DNA from: Limnephilus marmoratus
Taxonomy: Eukaryota > Arthropoda > Insecta > Trichoptera > Limnephilidae
Length of the DNA stretch: 64,000 nt
NCBI GenBank assembly: GCA_917880885.1
Contig: OU862909.1
Span: 34,222,405-34,286,404, forward strand
Reading direction: 5' to 3'
Every line of letters starts with the position of its first letter. Within the stretch, counting starts at the first letter, position 1. The notes beneath the pieces are model-generated. The model did not search any database. It was not told the DNA's origin and worked only from the letters and a program-made list of their open reading frames with translations. The position numbers and the translations under genes were made by a program. This document shows positions 44,201 to 56,015 of this stretch, piece by piece.

Positions 44201-44935
44201 CAGAGATTCTCAATTTTGTTTGCCTCATAGACCACTTGCCGCTTTTTCCTCGGACCCCCTACCTGCTGAATACAAAATTTTCCTACAGCTATTCGCATCA
44301 AATGTGTTTTTCTAATTTAATGTAAGAAGATTGGCTACTGCGCTAAAACCCCTTTCCACGAGGTATGCAGATGGAAAAGCTTTTCAAAACATTCTTGTAC
44401 ATGATCAGCAACAGGTATTTCTTTCTGAAGCTAAATCTGCTGATACCTCTTTCTGAACTATCTCTTAAGTTCTTCGTTAGTGCTTATTTCGATCAGTTAT
44501 CCTTGCCGTATAATATTCGATTCTCAATGTCACCGTATGGATCGATAATTCGGTGTGGAATTTCCATAGTCAAAACATCCTCAAACCTAGTTTTAAAGTC
44601 TGTGTGAAGTGCACTTAAATGTTGAACGAAGGCCAAAATAACATCATCCTGGAAGTTTGTCAGTGACAAGTTTGGGAACTGGGAAAATTCGCACTTTTCA
44701 GTGTTTTGATTCAATATATTATTAATTCTGACAAAAAAGGAACGTAGACTCAATTTATCAATTTTCTGAAATGTCAAATAAGTAATTTTTATGTATATTA
44801 TAAGTATTATACTCACAATATTTTTAAAGTGTGTTATGTCTTTTACGGAACGCCTGAATGTTAACGATGACTTGAGGTAAATGGGACACGTGAGTGGACC
44901 CCTAGAAGTCAAAATCGACCCATGCGGCTCCATAT
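44201..44935 (-). pseudogene. hAT transposase C-terminal pseudogene (ZBED5-like)
   Basis: Minus strand: a frame open from 44933 to 44493 reads FPNLSLTNFQDDVILAFVQH, LSALHTDFKTRFEDVLTMEI, HRIIDPYGDIEN and then stops. In a shifted frame at 44392-44340 comes KAFPSAYLVERGFSAV, the conserved hAT C-terminal dimerisation block. This combination is typical of ZBED5/GTF2IRD2-like hAT transposases. The element appears to end with CAGAGATTCTCAATTTTG (44201, reverse end). The beginning (MEPHGSIL..) is not recognised, and the zinc finger and most of the catalytic part are missing. Confidence 0.75.
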
Positions 44936-44989
44936 AGACCTCTTTGGGAAGGACTCTGTTCTACACCGTCATCTCGCAAGTATTAGAAC

Positions 44990-45343
44990 AGGCAAATAAA
45001 TTTTATTTGATTAATTTGTGTTATTTCACAATTAATTCATTTAAAATAATATATAGTATATTTGCGGCATGTTCCAGAGTGGAAGATACTATCAGTATCG
45101 CCCTGGTGTAAGACCACCATTCAGAATTGAAACGTTGCTTGAAAATGGCTTTAGCCGTGTTTAGTGACCAGATCTGAATAGCCAGGTACTTCCCAACCTA
45201 CCTCTTCCCCACCTCCTTCCCCTCCCCGCTACCTTCAGCCTCACAACATACCCCAATTGGGGATGCCATAGTCTCACTGGCTCCAGACGGGAGCAGTTGA
45301 GATTCTTGTGCGGTATTCACTGTAAAAAAAAAAAAAAAAAAAA
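44990..45343 (+). mobile_element. SINE-2, missing only the tRNA-like head
   Basis: Starts GGCAAATAAATTTTATTTGA, right after the position of the head in other copies. It contains the complete body and the 3' end GATTCTTGTGCGGTATTCAC followed by a poly(A) of 20. Very similar to 12985-13410 (opposite strand). Confidence 0.9.
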
Positions 45344-46261
45344 GGGTAAATTTTGCAGGTTAGAAGGGAACCTGAATTTATTATTCAGTTGTCAGAATAT
45401 ATTCAATTATTGGACTTCGAAAAACGTTTTTGTTTTTTGGAGGTATTGGTTTTCATGGACTAAAAGAGTCTCGGTAATTTCAATATTACATACCACTAGC
45501 TACTGCCAACTCGTTGTGCTGATAGATTCGCGGTTTTGGTCTATTTTTAAAGACCTGGTAATAAGAAAGATTAAAAACACATTCACAAGTTACGAATAAC
45601 CTGACACTATCCGAAGACCTCCAACTAGTACCATAATTATTAATGGGAAATGTTACCTATGCAAGGATGGAGCATAGATTGAACAGGCGATATCTGATTG
45701 GGAAGTAGAAACTCGGCCATTTTTATATTTACGCTGATTGTACAGCAATATCAAAAAAGGCATTCTTTTTAAAACAACCATAACAACTTGATTTCGATAA
45801 TCTAATTTTAATTGATCGGTATATTTTCCAAATAAAGAACGCATTCGTGTTTTTTTTGCACTAGTATCCCCATTATCTATCTTTCCGACGCAATCGACTG
45901 CAAAGTTAACCGAGTCAAGATGTAGGTCTCGTTATCGTGGTCATTATTCCTTCTCACAACAGTGCAAAAAACACACAAGCCACACATTGCAATCGGAGTG
46001 AATAAAGTTTATTTTTTGTTTACATAACAGTAATATTGTATTCACATGTTTAATGTATGTTTTAATGAAAAAGTATAATGTCAGATTGAATACTCCAAGT
46101 TTTTTGTGCTCCAAGTCTATTTGTATATCTTTGCAACTCGTTAAAAGCACATTAATTTAAACAAAATTGTAAAAAACAACAGTTTTTTCTTCAGTTTTAA
46201 CAACTAACTTGGTTTTTAGAGTGGAATGTTGAAAAAAAGACGGATAATAAATTTATATATA

Positions 46262-46745
46262 TTTAAAAAAAAATTACGTTATTTCAGAGGAGGCCCTGAG
46301 GAAAAACATTTCCCTCGGGGCGTATGTCACCTTTGGGAGGGGATGCTCTGTGGAGGTGGAGGTCTTTTTTAGGAAAATGAAGGAGAGGAAGTTTTGAGAA
46401 AGATATAAGTTTTGATAAAGTATGAGGGGTGTGTAGGAATCTGGGGTCAATGTATCCAGGAGAAACGGATATAAGAAACAATCCGTCCAACTGCGGTGCA
46501 AGGCGATGGGTCGAGAAAGTTAGACTGGAGAGGTCAAAAGGTCTCCCTCAACCGATCTATTTCGATTTGGTCCGCCACGAAGAAGGTAGACAAACGCACA
46601 CCTAGACCTAGATAAACTTCACCCAATGAACCCGGCACCCCTGCTAAGTCATCAACGTAGCGAACCTCTCGGGGGACCTCTAGCAGAGGTGCTGGTATGT
46701 AATAAATGGTTCCCGGGCGGCGGTACCCTTTCTAGCCTCCCAAAT
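46262..46745 (-). mobile_element. SINE-1, full length (about 480 bp)
   Basis: Most complete copy. Minus strand: head GGGAGGCTAGAAAGGGTACC with GCCGCCCGGGAACC, GTTCGCTACG-type box (here GGTTCGCTACGTTGATG), the GCAGGGGTGCCGGGTTCA box, the central body, and the LINE-A-like 3' end with poly(A) at 46264-46275. The head does not fold like a tRNA; its origin is unclear. Confidence 0.8.
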
Positions 46746-47250
46746 TGAAACATGGCATCTAGTATCATTTTTATACCTGATTACAGTTGCTTGACATTGA
46801 GGATTTCTTTAATGACTAGATCATATTATCCGGATTCTCCCAAAGCCTTCCTTATTCCATCATATTATCTCTCTTCAAAAAATTCCCCCCCACAGATCCA
46901 CCATTTCAGTACAATTCAGACTCGTGTGATTTAAAAATTTCTAAACCGTTATGTGTTTATCTACAATTATCTCACATGAAAATAAAAGTAAAAAAATATT
47001 CAGCGTGAGCTCACGATACTAAACCTACATTCATAATAATATGTATTACGTTACACGTGCTGTTATTTAATTACATTCTAACTGTAAAATGCTGAAAAGA
47101 GTTCACGTTCCACTAGAAAAAACTTAAATTAATGTTTAAATTGAGATACAGTAAGACTGGTGATTATTCGAAAATCGTTGGAAAACTTTGAAAAAAACAT
47201 ACACCCATCCCACACAACATTTATTTCATAAACTACGAAACTAGATAGAA

Positions 47251-47846
47251 GGTATTAACTCCGGGTATTTTTTATCTGCTACCCAAGATAATCATTATAA
47301 TGTTAGAAGTCAACTTGAGTACAATTCTCCCGTCTGGAATCCACATTATAGTATACATGTTCAAGCTATTGAAAGAATTCAAAACAAATTCTTACGTTTT
47401 CTAAATTTTAAAATGGGTATTCCAGCTAATATGTTGAACTACAACACTATTTTAAATGATTTGAATATGCTCAAATTGTCCGACAGAAGAATTTTCTCTG
47501 ACTTGGTATTTCTATATAAAATTCTAAATGATTTAGTTGATAGTCCGGTATTGCTAGAATTGATAAGCTTCCGGATTCCACAACGTAATACTAGAAGTCA
47601 AGATTTATTTCAGTGTAGAAATTCTGGAACTAACTACCATATGTATTCTTCTTTGCCCAGAATACTAATGGAGGGAAACAATTATACCAAGTCAGTGGAC
47701 ATCTTCAATTTATGTTTAAACAAATATAAAATATTGTTACTGAGACAGTTCAGTTATGTACATTGAATGCTTTGTATTTTCTTATTATTCATATGTAATG
47801 TAAAAGCCCCGAAAAAGGGCGTTAATAAATAAATAAATAAATAATT
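47251..47846 (+). mobile_element. Jockey-like LINE C-terminus with TAAA tail
   Basis: Open from 47245 to 47766. QLEYNSPVWNPHYSIHVQAI, ERIQNKFLRFLNFKMGIP, LSDRRIFSDLVFLYKILND and ISFRIPQRNTRSQDLF follow each other as in the part after the RT domain of Jockey-like LINEs, ending at a stop at 47764-47766. The 3' UTR is about 60 bp with a GCCCCGAAAAAGGGC hairpin and a TAAATAAATAAATAA tail. 5'-truncated without RT catalytic motifs but free of frameshifts, so relatively young. Confidence 0.85.
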
Positions 47847-49454
47847 CCACCGTATTTTTTTCTTCTATGAGAAGTCTTATAAACTAATAAAAGGCAGGAG
47901 TGCTGCATAAACCAATTTCCTGTCACAGGATATCTACCACCGTTTTCGCTGACAACGGTAATGGAATCATTTAGGAAACTCTAAATCGATTTATTTACTT
48001 TACCCAGAGTTATCAGTACTGCGAATTATTAATGAAAGTAACAGATTTGCAATCCAAATAATTTACATTAACATTGTCAATTTTTAAAACTTTTTTCCTG
48101 TGCCCATTATGATTGAGAATTGACACTATTTTCAAATAAACTTGGAAATGTCTCGTCAATTATGTCCGTAACCCGTCAGGCTAATTGGGTCGCTTTTCGG
48201 AACGACTCCCATAGGTCTCACTTTTATGGTAAGAATAGGCAAACTATTATGTCTCTCTTTCTATCACAGTGAGAAATAAACGGTGTCCGAAAGAGAAAAC
48301 ACGATGCTTTACATTCAAATCTAAAAATTAACCACACAAGAAGTAAAATGTACACTTTTATGAAGTTTCGGATTGTATTTCGATAAAAAAAATTAAGTTT
48401 GGTAATTTAAAGAAAATATTTTTTACATAGAATGACAAAAAAGTGAGGGGACGAAGACGTTTATGATACATTTTTCTAATAAAATATGTACCTATGTGTT
48501 TTAAATCATTTCGTTATAAAAATCTTTTTTATATTTGACCGAAAAAATTTTATAATTCAAAAATTATATTTAATGAAAACAAATAACTTGTAAACACAAG
48601 TACATTATTAATATATACTTGCTTCAAAAACAACGTTTTCTTCGTCAGTTAGTTGTTTTTAAATGACGCCACAAAGTGTATTTGCGAAGTTTGAAGAAGC
48701 AAAAATTATGTGCTGTTTACAAATATGTAAAAATTATATGTTTATTTAGAATTTTAAAATTTAAAAGCGTGTTTTATCACCTTTCATAAACAGCTTTTTA
48801 GTTTTCGGATACGTTCAGAAATATTCCATTTATTCGGATTTTATTGCAAAGCAGCAATGTTTTTACCCTCCGACGAAGATTAAATATATTTTCGTTAATT
48901 TCACCACACAGATAAATTATAAGCATTCTTATGCCAACATTTTTGCAACACAAGTCCTGATTAATGATCTGTCGAATCAGTTTAAGCATCTTCATGTACA
49001 TCAACAGCAGCAAGCAGCGTGCTTTTGACTACTTTTTATCATTTTAATTAACTTTATTTAAGTCGAATGATAATTGCGGCGATAGACGGAGGGAAAGAAC
49101 GGAATGGTCACGATAAGAGCGCTTCCAACGGAAGAGATGATAAGTAATGGATAAGTATTTGATAAGCTAGGCGGAAACTGTACTGTAAGTAGCCAGGTGC
49201 ATTGTGAAAGAAAATAATATGCGCTTATTTGTTGGGAAATAATAATAGTGATTAGACATGCGAACTGCGAACCACATGAACGTAATTTGCAGATTTGTAC
49301 AAACAAACTGTACATTTTTCACTTTAGGCAATCCAACTAAATGATTTAACTGTTATTTCATGGACTCAAATGAACTGGAACAGCGACATTATTTTGGATG
49401 GTTCTTTAGAAATGATTCATTTTTGTACAAAGGATTGATGCTCCAGATACCAAT

Positions 49455-49710
49455 ATTTGAAGTGAAAACTTCTTTAGCACCGTTGTGATTTGAAACTCGA
49501 TGAAACGTAAAATAGCAACGTTAAAAAGAGACAAACACATACATTTATAGGATTTAGCCAGCATAAGGTAGTAAAATCGGTCTCCTCTTTATGCGGTGTT
49601 TCGTAGCCTATCGGTCTCCTCCTTGTGCGGTGCTTCATAGCCTCCCAACTCTTGTCTATTTTAGTTTTCTGAAGGTTTCACTTCTACCGCATGTGAATTG
49701 CACTCTATTT
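49455..49710 (+). repeat. Dispersed repeat B, copy 4
   Basis: TGAAGTGAAAACTTCTTTAG, CACCGTTGTGATTTGAAACT, GAGACAAACACATACA, then a duplicated block TCGGTCTCCTC.TT.TGCGGT of about 35 bp, and the end TTCTGAAGGTTTCACTTCTA. Confidence 0.7.
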
Positions 49711-51017
49711 TTTTGTAATATTTTCACCGTCTAGATCTAGAGGAGTGACTTTTTTTACTACCTTTTTTGTTTTGGAATCCAAATTACGGTTTTTAATTTC
49801 TGGATGTGTCCTAACTATGTACAATTAGTGTAGAATTTAAATGTTTTAATCTTAAGTCTCCGTAACCGGGCTCGAAAACAAGAAGATGGAGAGATACGAA
49901 ATTACGAATGTTAGAGGAGAGCGCTAACATTTACAGCGACAAAATCGATGCAAAAATGTTTAATAAAACACGACTCGTTTAAAATAGAGCAAAAATCTCG
50001 CGGGCATTGTCTTAAACAGCATTTAAAGAAACACTGTGAATTTTTTCATACATATAACTTGTAAAATAACTGAAACAAACGTGTTTATAATAATTTTTGG
50101 AGCATACTTTGCGATTTATTTCTATCGAGGGAATTTTATATAATTTGCGTTTCGGTGCCGGCAATGTCTATTATCGTCAAGAATAATATATATATTTTTA
50201 AGAGCTTTAAAACTTAACGTGTTTAAGGGAGATATGTAAGAAATCGGTAGAAATTCGGGTTGCGGCCCTTAAGCACTTAAAGTATGGGGTATCTTCAAAT
50301 TAGAATATGGTATCAACTATTTTTATTTGAACAAATCGCAAATATCTTGTGAAGGCGACTACTAACAATTTTGGTTTTTTTAAATGACTTAACACTTAAA
50401 GTTAAAATAATATTTAAAAAATTAGACAAATCTTAAGACAAATTGCCGAAATAGCGCTTTCGACAACTACTCCAGAGATTTTAGCAAGTGACGTGAGTTT
50501 TAAATTCTAAAAAATGAAGGGAGTAAGCTTTTGGTCACACTCGACAAGGTAATAAACGTCTATGAAAAATATGAAGGTTGGTAAATTAGTAGGACATGAT
50601 GCACCAAGTGTTGACCACTTTTGTATGCACCGGAGAAGCAATATTATTAAACTTCCGTGAAAACTGCTTACCGAAGAATAGAAAAAACCTTCAGTCACAA
50701 CATTACAAACATATTTATTATACTGAAAAAAATTATCGGATTCAGGTAACGTTACATGACAACCATAAACTACTTACAATCGCCACAGCAATCGCTAGAA
50801 TATTTAGCGTGTATAACTCGATCCGATAGAACGTGACCTGATGACATGCAACACAACGACAATCAAATGGGTTTTAAAAAGCTTACCTCTACTGACACAC
50901 ATTATATGCTAAATGTTAATAGTGTACTTAATACTACCATTATCACGAAAAAGAATAATTAGAAAGTAAACAACGACTTCCGCGCATTTTTCTTAACTTC
51001 CGACTCAATTTGTTAGG

Positions 51018-51294
51018 CGGGAATGGGTACCGCCGCCCCGGGAACCTTTATTGGATAACCAACACCTCTGCCATAGGTCACCCCAAGTGGTTCGTCACGT
51101 TTGGTGGTTTAGCAGGGGTGCCCGGATTCATGGGGTGAGGTGAGGTTTGTCTAGGTCTTGGAGGCGGATGACCAGGACACACTGAACCCCAGATTCCTAC
51201 CCACTACTTAAACCCTTTTCCTTCCCAGAACTCTCCTCTCCTTCCTTTCCTTAAAAAACCCTCCACACAGCATCCCCAAAGATGACATAGGCCC
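51018..51294 (+). mobile_element. SINE-1, left part, split by an RTE LINE
   Basis: Head GGCGGGAATGGGTACCGCCG, box GCAGGGGTGCCCGGATTCAT, body to CCAAAGATGACATAGGCCC. The last bases TAGGCCC (51288-51294) are the target duplication. Continues at 51942. Confidence 0.9.
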
Positions 51295-51941
51295 TTATTC
51301 TTTGTGTGCCGTATCAGGTCCCCCCGGCGTTGGCGATCACTCTTGAAAATGTCTCTCTGTCTTGCGCTGCCCGGAATAGCTCCTCCACACTTCTAATGCC
51401 GGTCCACTCTCGTATATTACGCAGCCAAGACATTTGTCTCCTACCAGGCGACCTTCTATCTTGCCTTTCAATATTAAATGGAGCAAGTGATACTTCTACC
51501 CTCGAAGTATATGACCCAAATATGAAATTTTACTGATTTTTATTAATGTAAGTAGTTCTCTATCTGCTCTAGCCCGCCTGAGAATTTCTATGTTGGTGAT
51601 CATGTCGGTCCATGGGACCTTGAGCATTCTCCGGTGAAGCCGCATTTCAAAAGCCTCTAACCTGTTCATGGTATTTACTTTCAAGGTCCATGTTTCACAT
51701 CCATGGAGCAAGACCGACCACACATAACATTTTAGCATTCTCTGCCTTAGTTTTAAGCTGATATTGTCATTGCAGAAGAGGGATTTCATTTTAATGAACG
51801 CAGTTCTTGCTGCTTCAATTCTGCATTTAACCTCTACATCTGGGTCAAGAGTCTCCGTGAGAATACTTTTAACTGTATCACTGATTCAGAGTGATCTAGT
51901 CGTCCAAATGTCATCCATTTAGTTTTATTGACGTTGATTGT
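51295..51941 (-). mobile_element. RTE-like LINE 3' end inserted in SINE-1
   Basis: 5'-truncated, 647 bp, flanked by TAGGCCC on both sides (51288-51294, 51942-51948). On the minus strand MKSLFCNDNISLKLRQRMLK, YVWSVLLHGCETWTLKV, MLKVPWTDMITNIEILRRAR and ISYLGHILRG are open in one frame (51789-51496); the rest of the C-terminus follows in other frames. It ends GGCACACAAAGAA. Same family as 34215-34775, with an added 100-bp 5' part. Confidence 0.9.
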
Positions 51942-52010
51942 TAGGCCCAGAGGGAAATTATTTTCCTCAGGGCCTCCTGTGTGGAGCTCATTTTCATTTT
52001 TAAAAAAAAA
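51942..52010 (+). mobile_element. SINE-1, right end after the RTE insertion
   Basis: TAGGCCCAGAGGGAAATTAT, TTTCCTCAGGGCCTCCTGTG, TGGAGCTCATTTTC and a poly(A) stretch. Confidence 0.9.
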
Positions 52011-52084
52011 CTTCTGAGCAAAGCTACTTATAAGATTTTACCTTCACAGATCTTAGGCATTCTTATCATCTCCAACTAAATGTA

Positions 52085-52310
52085 AGGTAGAAAAACGAAC
52101 TATTCGAACCATTTTAGATGAAAACCGGTGTTATTCAGGGTGGGTGCGTGTGTCCGGTATTATTTAACACGAACATTGACATGCAAAAGAAATACTGTAG
52201 AATTTAGTGTTTATGTAGGCGGAAAATGTATAATTATTGTAATATATGCGGATGTCATGATACTTGATGATACAATCAGTAAGAGTGCTGCATGTTTTAC
52301 TTAAAAAATT
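52085..52310 (+). mobile_element. LINE RT palm remnant
   Basis: KTGVIQGGCVCPVLFNTNID (motif B, GV.QG...SP.LFN..ID) is followed by GKCIIIVIYADVMIL, motif C with YADD changed to YADV. Frame breaks lie between. RTE-like by motif spacing; both ends are lost. Not continuous with the RTE pieces on either side. Confidence 0.65.
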
Positions 52311-52844
52311 GAGGCATTTGAACACGATATTATGCCGTATTAATAATAACGCTCATAAAACACCACCGATGATCCGATACGGATGGGGAGTAGGAAAAGA
52401 ATTATTATTATTAAATTAGCATTTCCCCTGTTCTCTTGACCGGAAAGTATTTAACCATTGAGGTCAGTAACGTTAAGACTTTGTACAAACGTCATAATCA
52501 GTTCATCCATTCCAGTCTACTGAGTCCTCGGGACACTCATAATACTGATAGACAGATACGAGTCGTGAACGTGAATGCATACATGTCCTTTAGAAGATTT
52601 CGGTTTTGCAGTTTAGATGTAAAAAAACAATATTCTTTACTTTCTCTGCTAACCTATATATACTTTTTCGGTTTCAAACCTCAACTTCTTCATTAGCTAT
52701 GAGACTTTCAAATAATACACATTAAAAAACTGCTGACTATCAAAAATGGAATCCATTTTCTGCATTTATTCAATGTTAGTTAGTGAAATTAGGTTATTTA
52801 CCTCCAGTATTATTTTATTCACTCACGATTTGCCGCCACTGTTC

Positions 52845-53882
52845 TGTTTTATTCATCATCATCATCTGTGGCTCTACAACCCAGGTCGGGTCTTGGCCTC
52901 CAGCAGAGCCTGCCTCCATGACTGTCGGTGTTGTGCTGCGTTGCGCCAGTTTCGGATGCCGATGGTGCTTGCATCCTTCACCACTTCATCCAGCCATCGA
53001 AGCTTTGGTCTTCCAACTCTTCTCCGACCCCCAGGTGCACCATCCATAATTCGCTTTGGAATATCTCCTTCGCTCATTCTCTGGATATGTCCAGCCCACC
53101 TGAGTCTTCCAGTTTTGATTTCCTTGGAGATGTTAGGGTCCTCGTAAAGATCGTATAGCTCCTGGTTGTATCTGATACGCCATTCTCCATTATCACAGAC
53201 TGGGCCGTAAATCCTTCGCAGCACCTTCCTTTCAAAACTTTCTAGGGCTCCTTCATCACCCTTACTGATTGTCCAGCATTCCGAACCATACATAAGAACA
53301 GGTCGTATAAGGGTCTTGTAAAGCAGGACTTTAGTTCTTCTGGTAAGGTGGCGAGATTTCATATGCTTCTGTAGCCCAAAGTAGTATCGATTTGCAGCTA
53401 CTATTCTTCTTTTGATTTCGCTGGATACATTGTTGTCATTTGTCACCATAGTACCGAGATATACAAACTCGTTGACAGTTTCAAATGTATAATTATCTAT
53501 CTGTATGTGGTGGTATCTACTTGGTGGTTTCTGGCGTCCATGTACGGGCATATATTTTGTCTTCCCCTCGTTGATGACCAATCCCATGTTCCTTGCCGAC
53601 GTAGCTAAGCTTTTAAACGCCGATTTTAGTTCATATTCTGAGCGTGCGATGATATCTATATCGTCAGCATAAGCAAGGAGCTGAACAGACTTGTTAAAAA
53701 TATGGCCTGTGGTTTGTATACCTGCATTTCGGATGGCCTTTTCCAGCGCTAAATTGAATAAAATGCAGGCAAGTGCATCTCCTTGTCTTAGTCCATTGAA
53801 GGTCTTTAGGGTGTCTGACAGATCCTGTTGTATTCTGACTCGGCACTCAACATTAGACATTGTGAGCCTTACTAAGTTTCTG
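52845..53882 (-). mobile_element. RTE-like LINE, 3' third with a 328-codon open RT fragment
   Basis: Minus strand 53860-52874 is open over 328 codons. It starts inside the RT domain (NLVRLTMSNVECRV upstream in frame), has motif B FNGLRQGDALACILFNLALE, motif C LLAYADDIDII with an intact YADD, then GLVINEGKTKYM, FVYLGTMVTND, LYKTLIRPVLMYGSECWTIS and GRLRWAGHIQRM, and ends LLEAKTRPGL-stop. The 3' UTR is only about 30 bp and ends in a GATGATGATGA-type repeat, as in RTE elements. The endonuclease and RT motifs before B are missing, so it cannot transpose, but no frameshift is visible. The largest intact TE ORF of the window. Confidence 0.9.
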
Positions 53883-54477
53883 TTTTATTAAGTTCTTTTT
53901 TATCATGGAACCAACTTGACTGCACGGAATGCATGAGATTGTATTACCCTCTCCTCACTCCGAAATAAGAATTGTTTTCAAAACTAACCACATTTTCTGT
54001 AGTTTACTTTTTTATTTTTATTTATTCCTCTTTATTATTTTTGGACTTTTGACAATTTGTGATGTCCTATTACTATGCCTGTCTCACTAGAAAAACTTGT
54101 GTTGAGAGTAGGCGCTTTACAATATGAGCAGTTTGAATTTAGTACTTTAATTATTTCTTCAATAATAATTACGAATTCACTTTGTGGCATCATTTTAATT
54201 GAATGAAATTAATCAACTTTGAAAGCCACTATTTAAATAACATTATAAATAAAATACTTATTAAATAATTATTATACTTATTTAAAAAAAATACTTATTG
54301 TTATTTTAATCCATACAAACTTTTACTTTATATATACAACAATAACTTTATACATTTTTTTTTCACAATAACAACTAATTCATTATCTTCTCCTGGCGCT
54401 TATTGCCATGTTTTTAGAAAATGCATTGCGTGAAAATATGAAAAAAGAACAAGTCACAGAAGAATAAAAAGCTAACG

Positions 54478-54553
54478 GTTGCAACTGGGATTCGAATCTA
54501 AAATCTCGCCTTACCGTAACAAGCGCCTTAACTAATTCGACCACTGAGACCCC
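54478..54553 (-). tRNA. tRNA-like sequence (Ser/Leu-type), probably a pseudogene or SINE head
   Basis: Minus strand: GGTCTCAGTGGTCGAATTAG then TTAAGGCGC (A-box region), and AGATTCGAATCCCAG (B box GATTCGAATCC). The T arm is acceptable; the anticodon arm forms CGCTT/AGGCG but with a 9-base loop, and the acceptor ends do not pair well. No long variable arm is visible, so a functional tRNA is unlikely. Confidence 0.35.
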
Positions 54554-55135
54554 TTATTTTTAAGTAATTTTTGTCAATCTCATATTTCAAATTCAGAATT
54601 AACAATATTATTTTCTATATTCTTTCCCATATTTTCGGCAGCTACCTTTTTTAACGAAAACAAATGTATCAAGTACTGGTTTGTAACTTAGATAGGGTCT
54701 TGGATAAACATATACGATTTTATTTAAATGGGACACCTATTGATCTTTTCCTGAAATTCCAAGTGAATAAAGCTTAAAGTCTAAAAGTTACCTTTTTATG
54801 TTTCTGGGTGTTGTTCCTTTTCATATTTTCGTTTGGATTTATCAGTGTTATCTTCTATTCAGTGTTATATCACATTAATGGGAATAACCTTTAAAAGTTA
54901 TTATAAAGAGGGTTATTCTAATAAAAGAACGATAGTTTATTATTTTCATTTAATTTACTTAAATTATTAAATTAATTATTATTAACGAGTTTGATAAGCC
55001 AATGAATTAGTATCATGTTGAAAAAAGGTAAACACGGTAATGTTATATAAAGTTGTCATAATACGGACCTTGAGTGTTGCCCAGTAATAATGATTGTAAT
55101 TGCCTTATGACTCGAGGAGGTCACGACGGTGTTTG

Positions 55136-55168
55136 GGCGGGGAAAGCTTTTAAGGCATTTCCCGCCTT
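55136..55168. repeat. Short GC-rich hairpin
   Basis: GGGCGGGGAAAGC and GCATTTCCCGCC pair around a TTTTAAG loop. A further GGGCGGGCC lies 30 bp downstream. No element was identified. Confidence 0.5.
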
Positions 55169-55435
55169 CGCAATCCCACCCTTCTATTTCGACAGGGCGG
55201 GCCTTGCCTTCCGTAATACGAATGATTAATGGCCATACCTACCCTTGTTTCACTTTTTAATGTGTTTTACACATTGCGTAAGGCGAATTATTTCGATTAT
55301 AAACTCAATACAAACGCGTATAGTATAAAATCAACAATAGTTTAGCATGAGCAGTGAAAACATATATTTTTATATGATGTATAAAAGTTTCCCTGAAGTC
55401 CTGGGACGTCATTGCGTCTGAAGATATTTTTAAGT

Positions 55436-55512
55436 AGTAATAATAATAATATTTGGCTAATTTACATAGCGCCGTTTTCGTGATAAATCACCTCAGGGGC
55501 GCTGTAGTAATA
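55436..55512. repeat. AAT-tailed repeat end
   Basis: AATAATAATAATA followed by TTACATAGCGCCGTTTTCGT and CACCTCAGGGGCGCTG. Same family as 3761-3830 and 37797-37865. Confidence 0.45.
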
Positions 55513-55569
55513 AGTAGTTATTTTTTCCCGGCAGGCAAACGCGCTAATTAAAAAAGTGTGTGTATTATT

Positions 55570-56015
55570 TGTGACTATAATAACGACTTCAACTAATTAT
55601 AAATGTTCAACTATTGCTTAAACGGCGGATATTATCGTCAATTTATTGACTATTCTAAATGAATATTATTGGTGAAACTACCTCCTGCAAATGCTTTGTT
55701 TTAATACTGCACTCACCCTTCACTTATTAAAATGAAATGCGCGAAAAAATATGCTCTTTGGAATTGATACTAAAATAAATTCTTATTGCGGCCACGCGCA
55801 ATTTCTAGCAATAAATTTTTTTTTTCAAGCAATAAATCAAAACCCCCGTCGAGAGTCCGAGGTCTAATAACAAAAAAGTTCTAATTTCACAAAATGTAAT
55901 ATACATGGGATAAATTTACGAGAGCGATTATACGAAAAACCAAAACATAGTAAGCTGAATACTTCATTTTGGGCCGCAAAAAATCATCAATTGGGCCGCA
56001 GGTTGGGCATGACTG
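55570..56015 (-). mobile_element. hAT-like terminal piece, copy 1
   Basis: Ends with GGGCCGCAGGTTGGGCATGA then CTG; reversed this is CAGTCATGCCCAACCTGCGG, a familiar type of hAT terminus. Inner blocks (CTCACCCTTCACTTATTAAA, CAATAAATCAAAACCCCCGT, CTTCATTTTGGGCCGCAAAA) are shared with 58080-58432. No transposase. Confidence 0.6.

Noticed and set aside
44074..44301. 75-codon minus-strand ORF in a GC-rich stretch
   Set aside because: It spans the end of the hAT relic and flanking DNA; no motif, and the frame crosses the element border.
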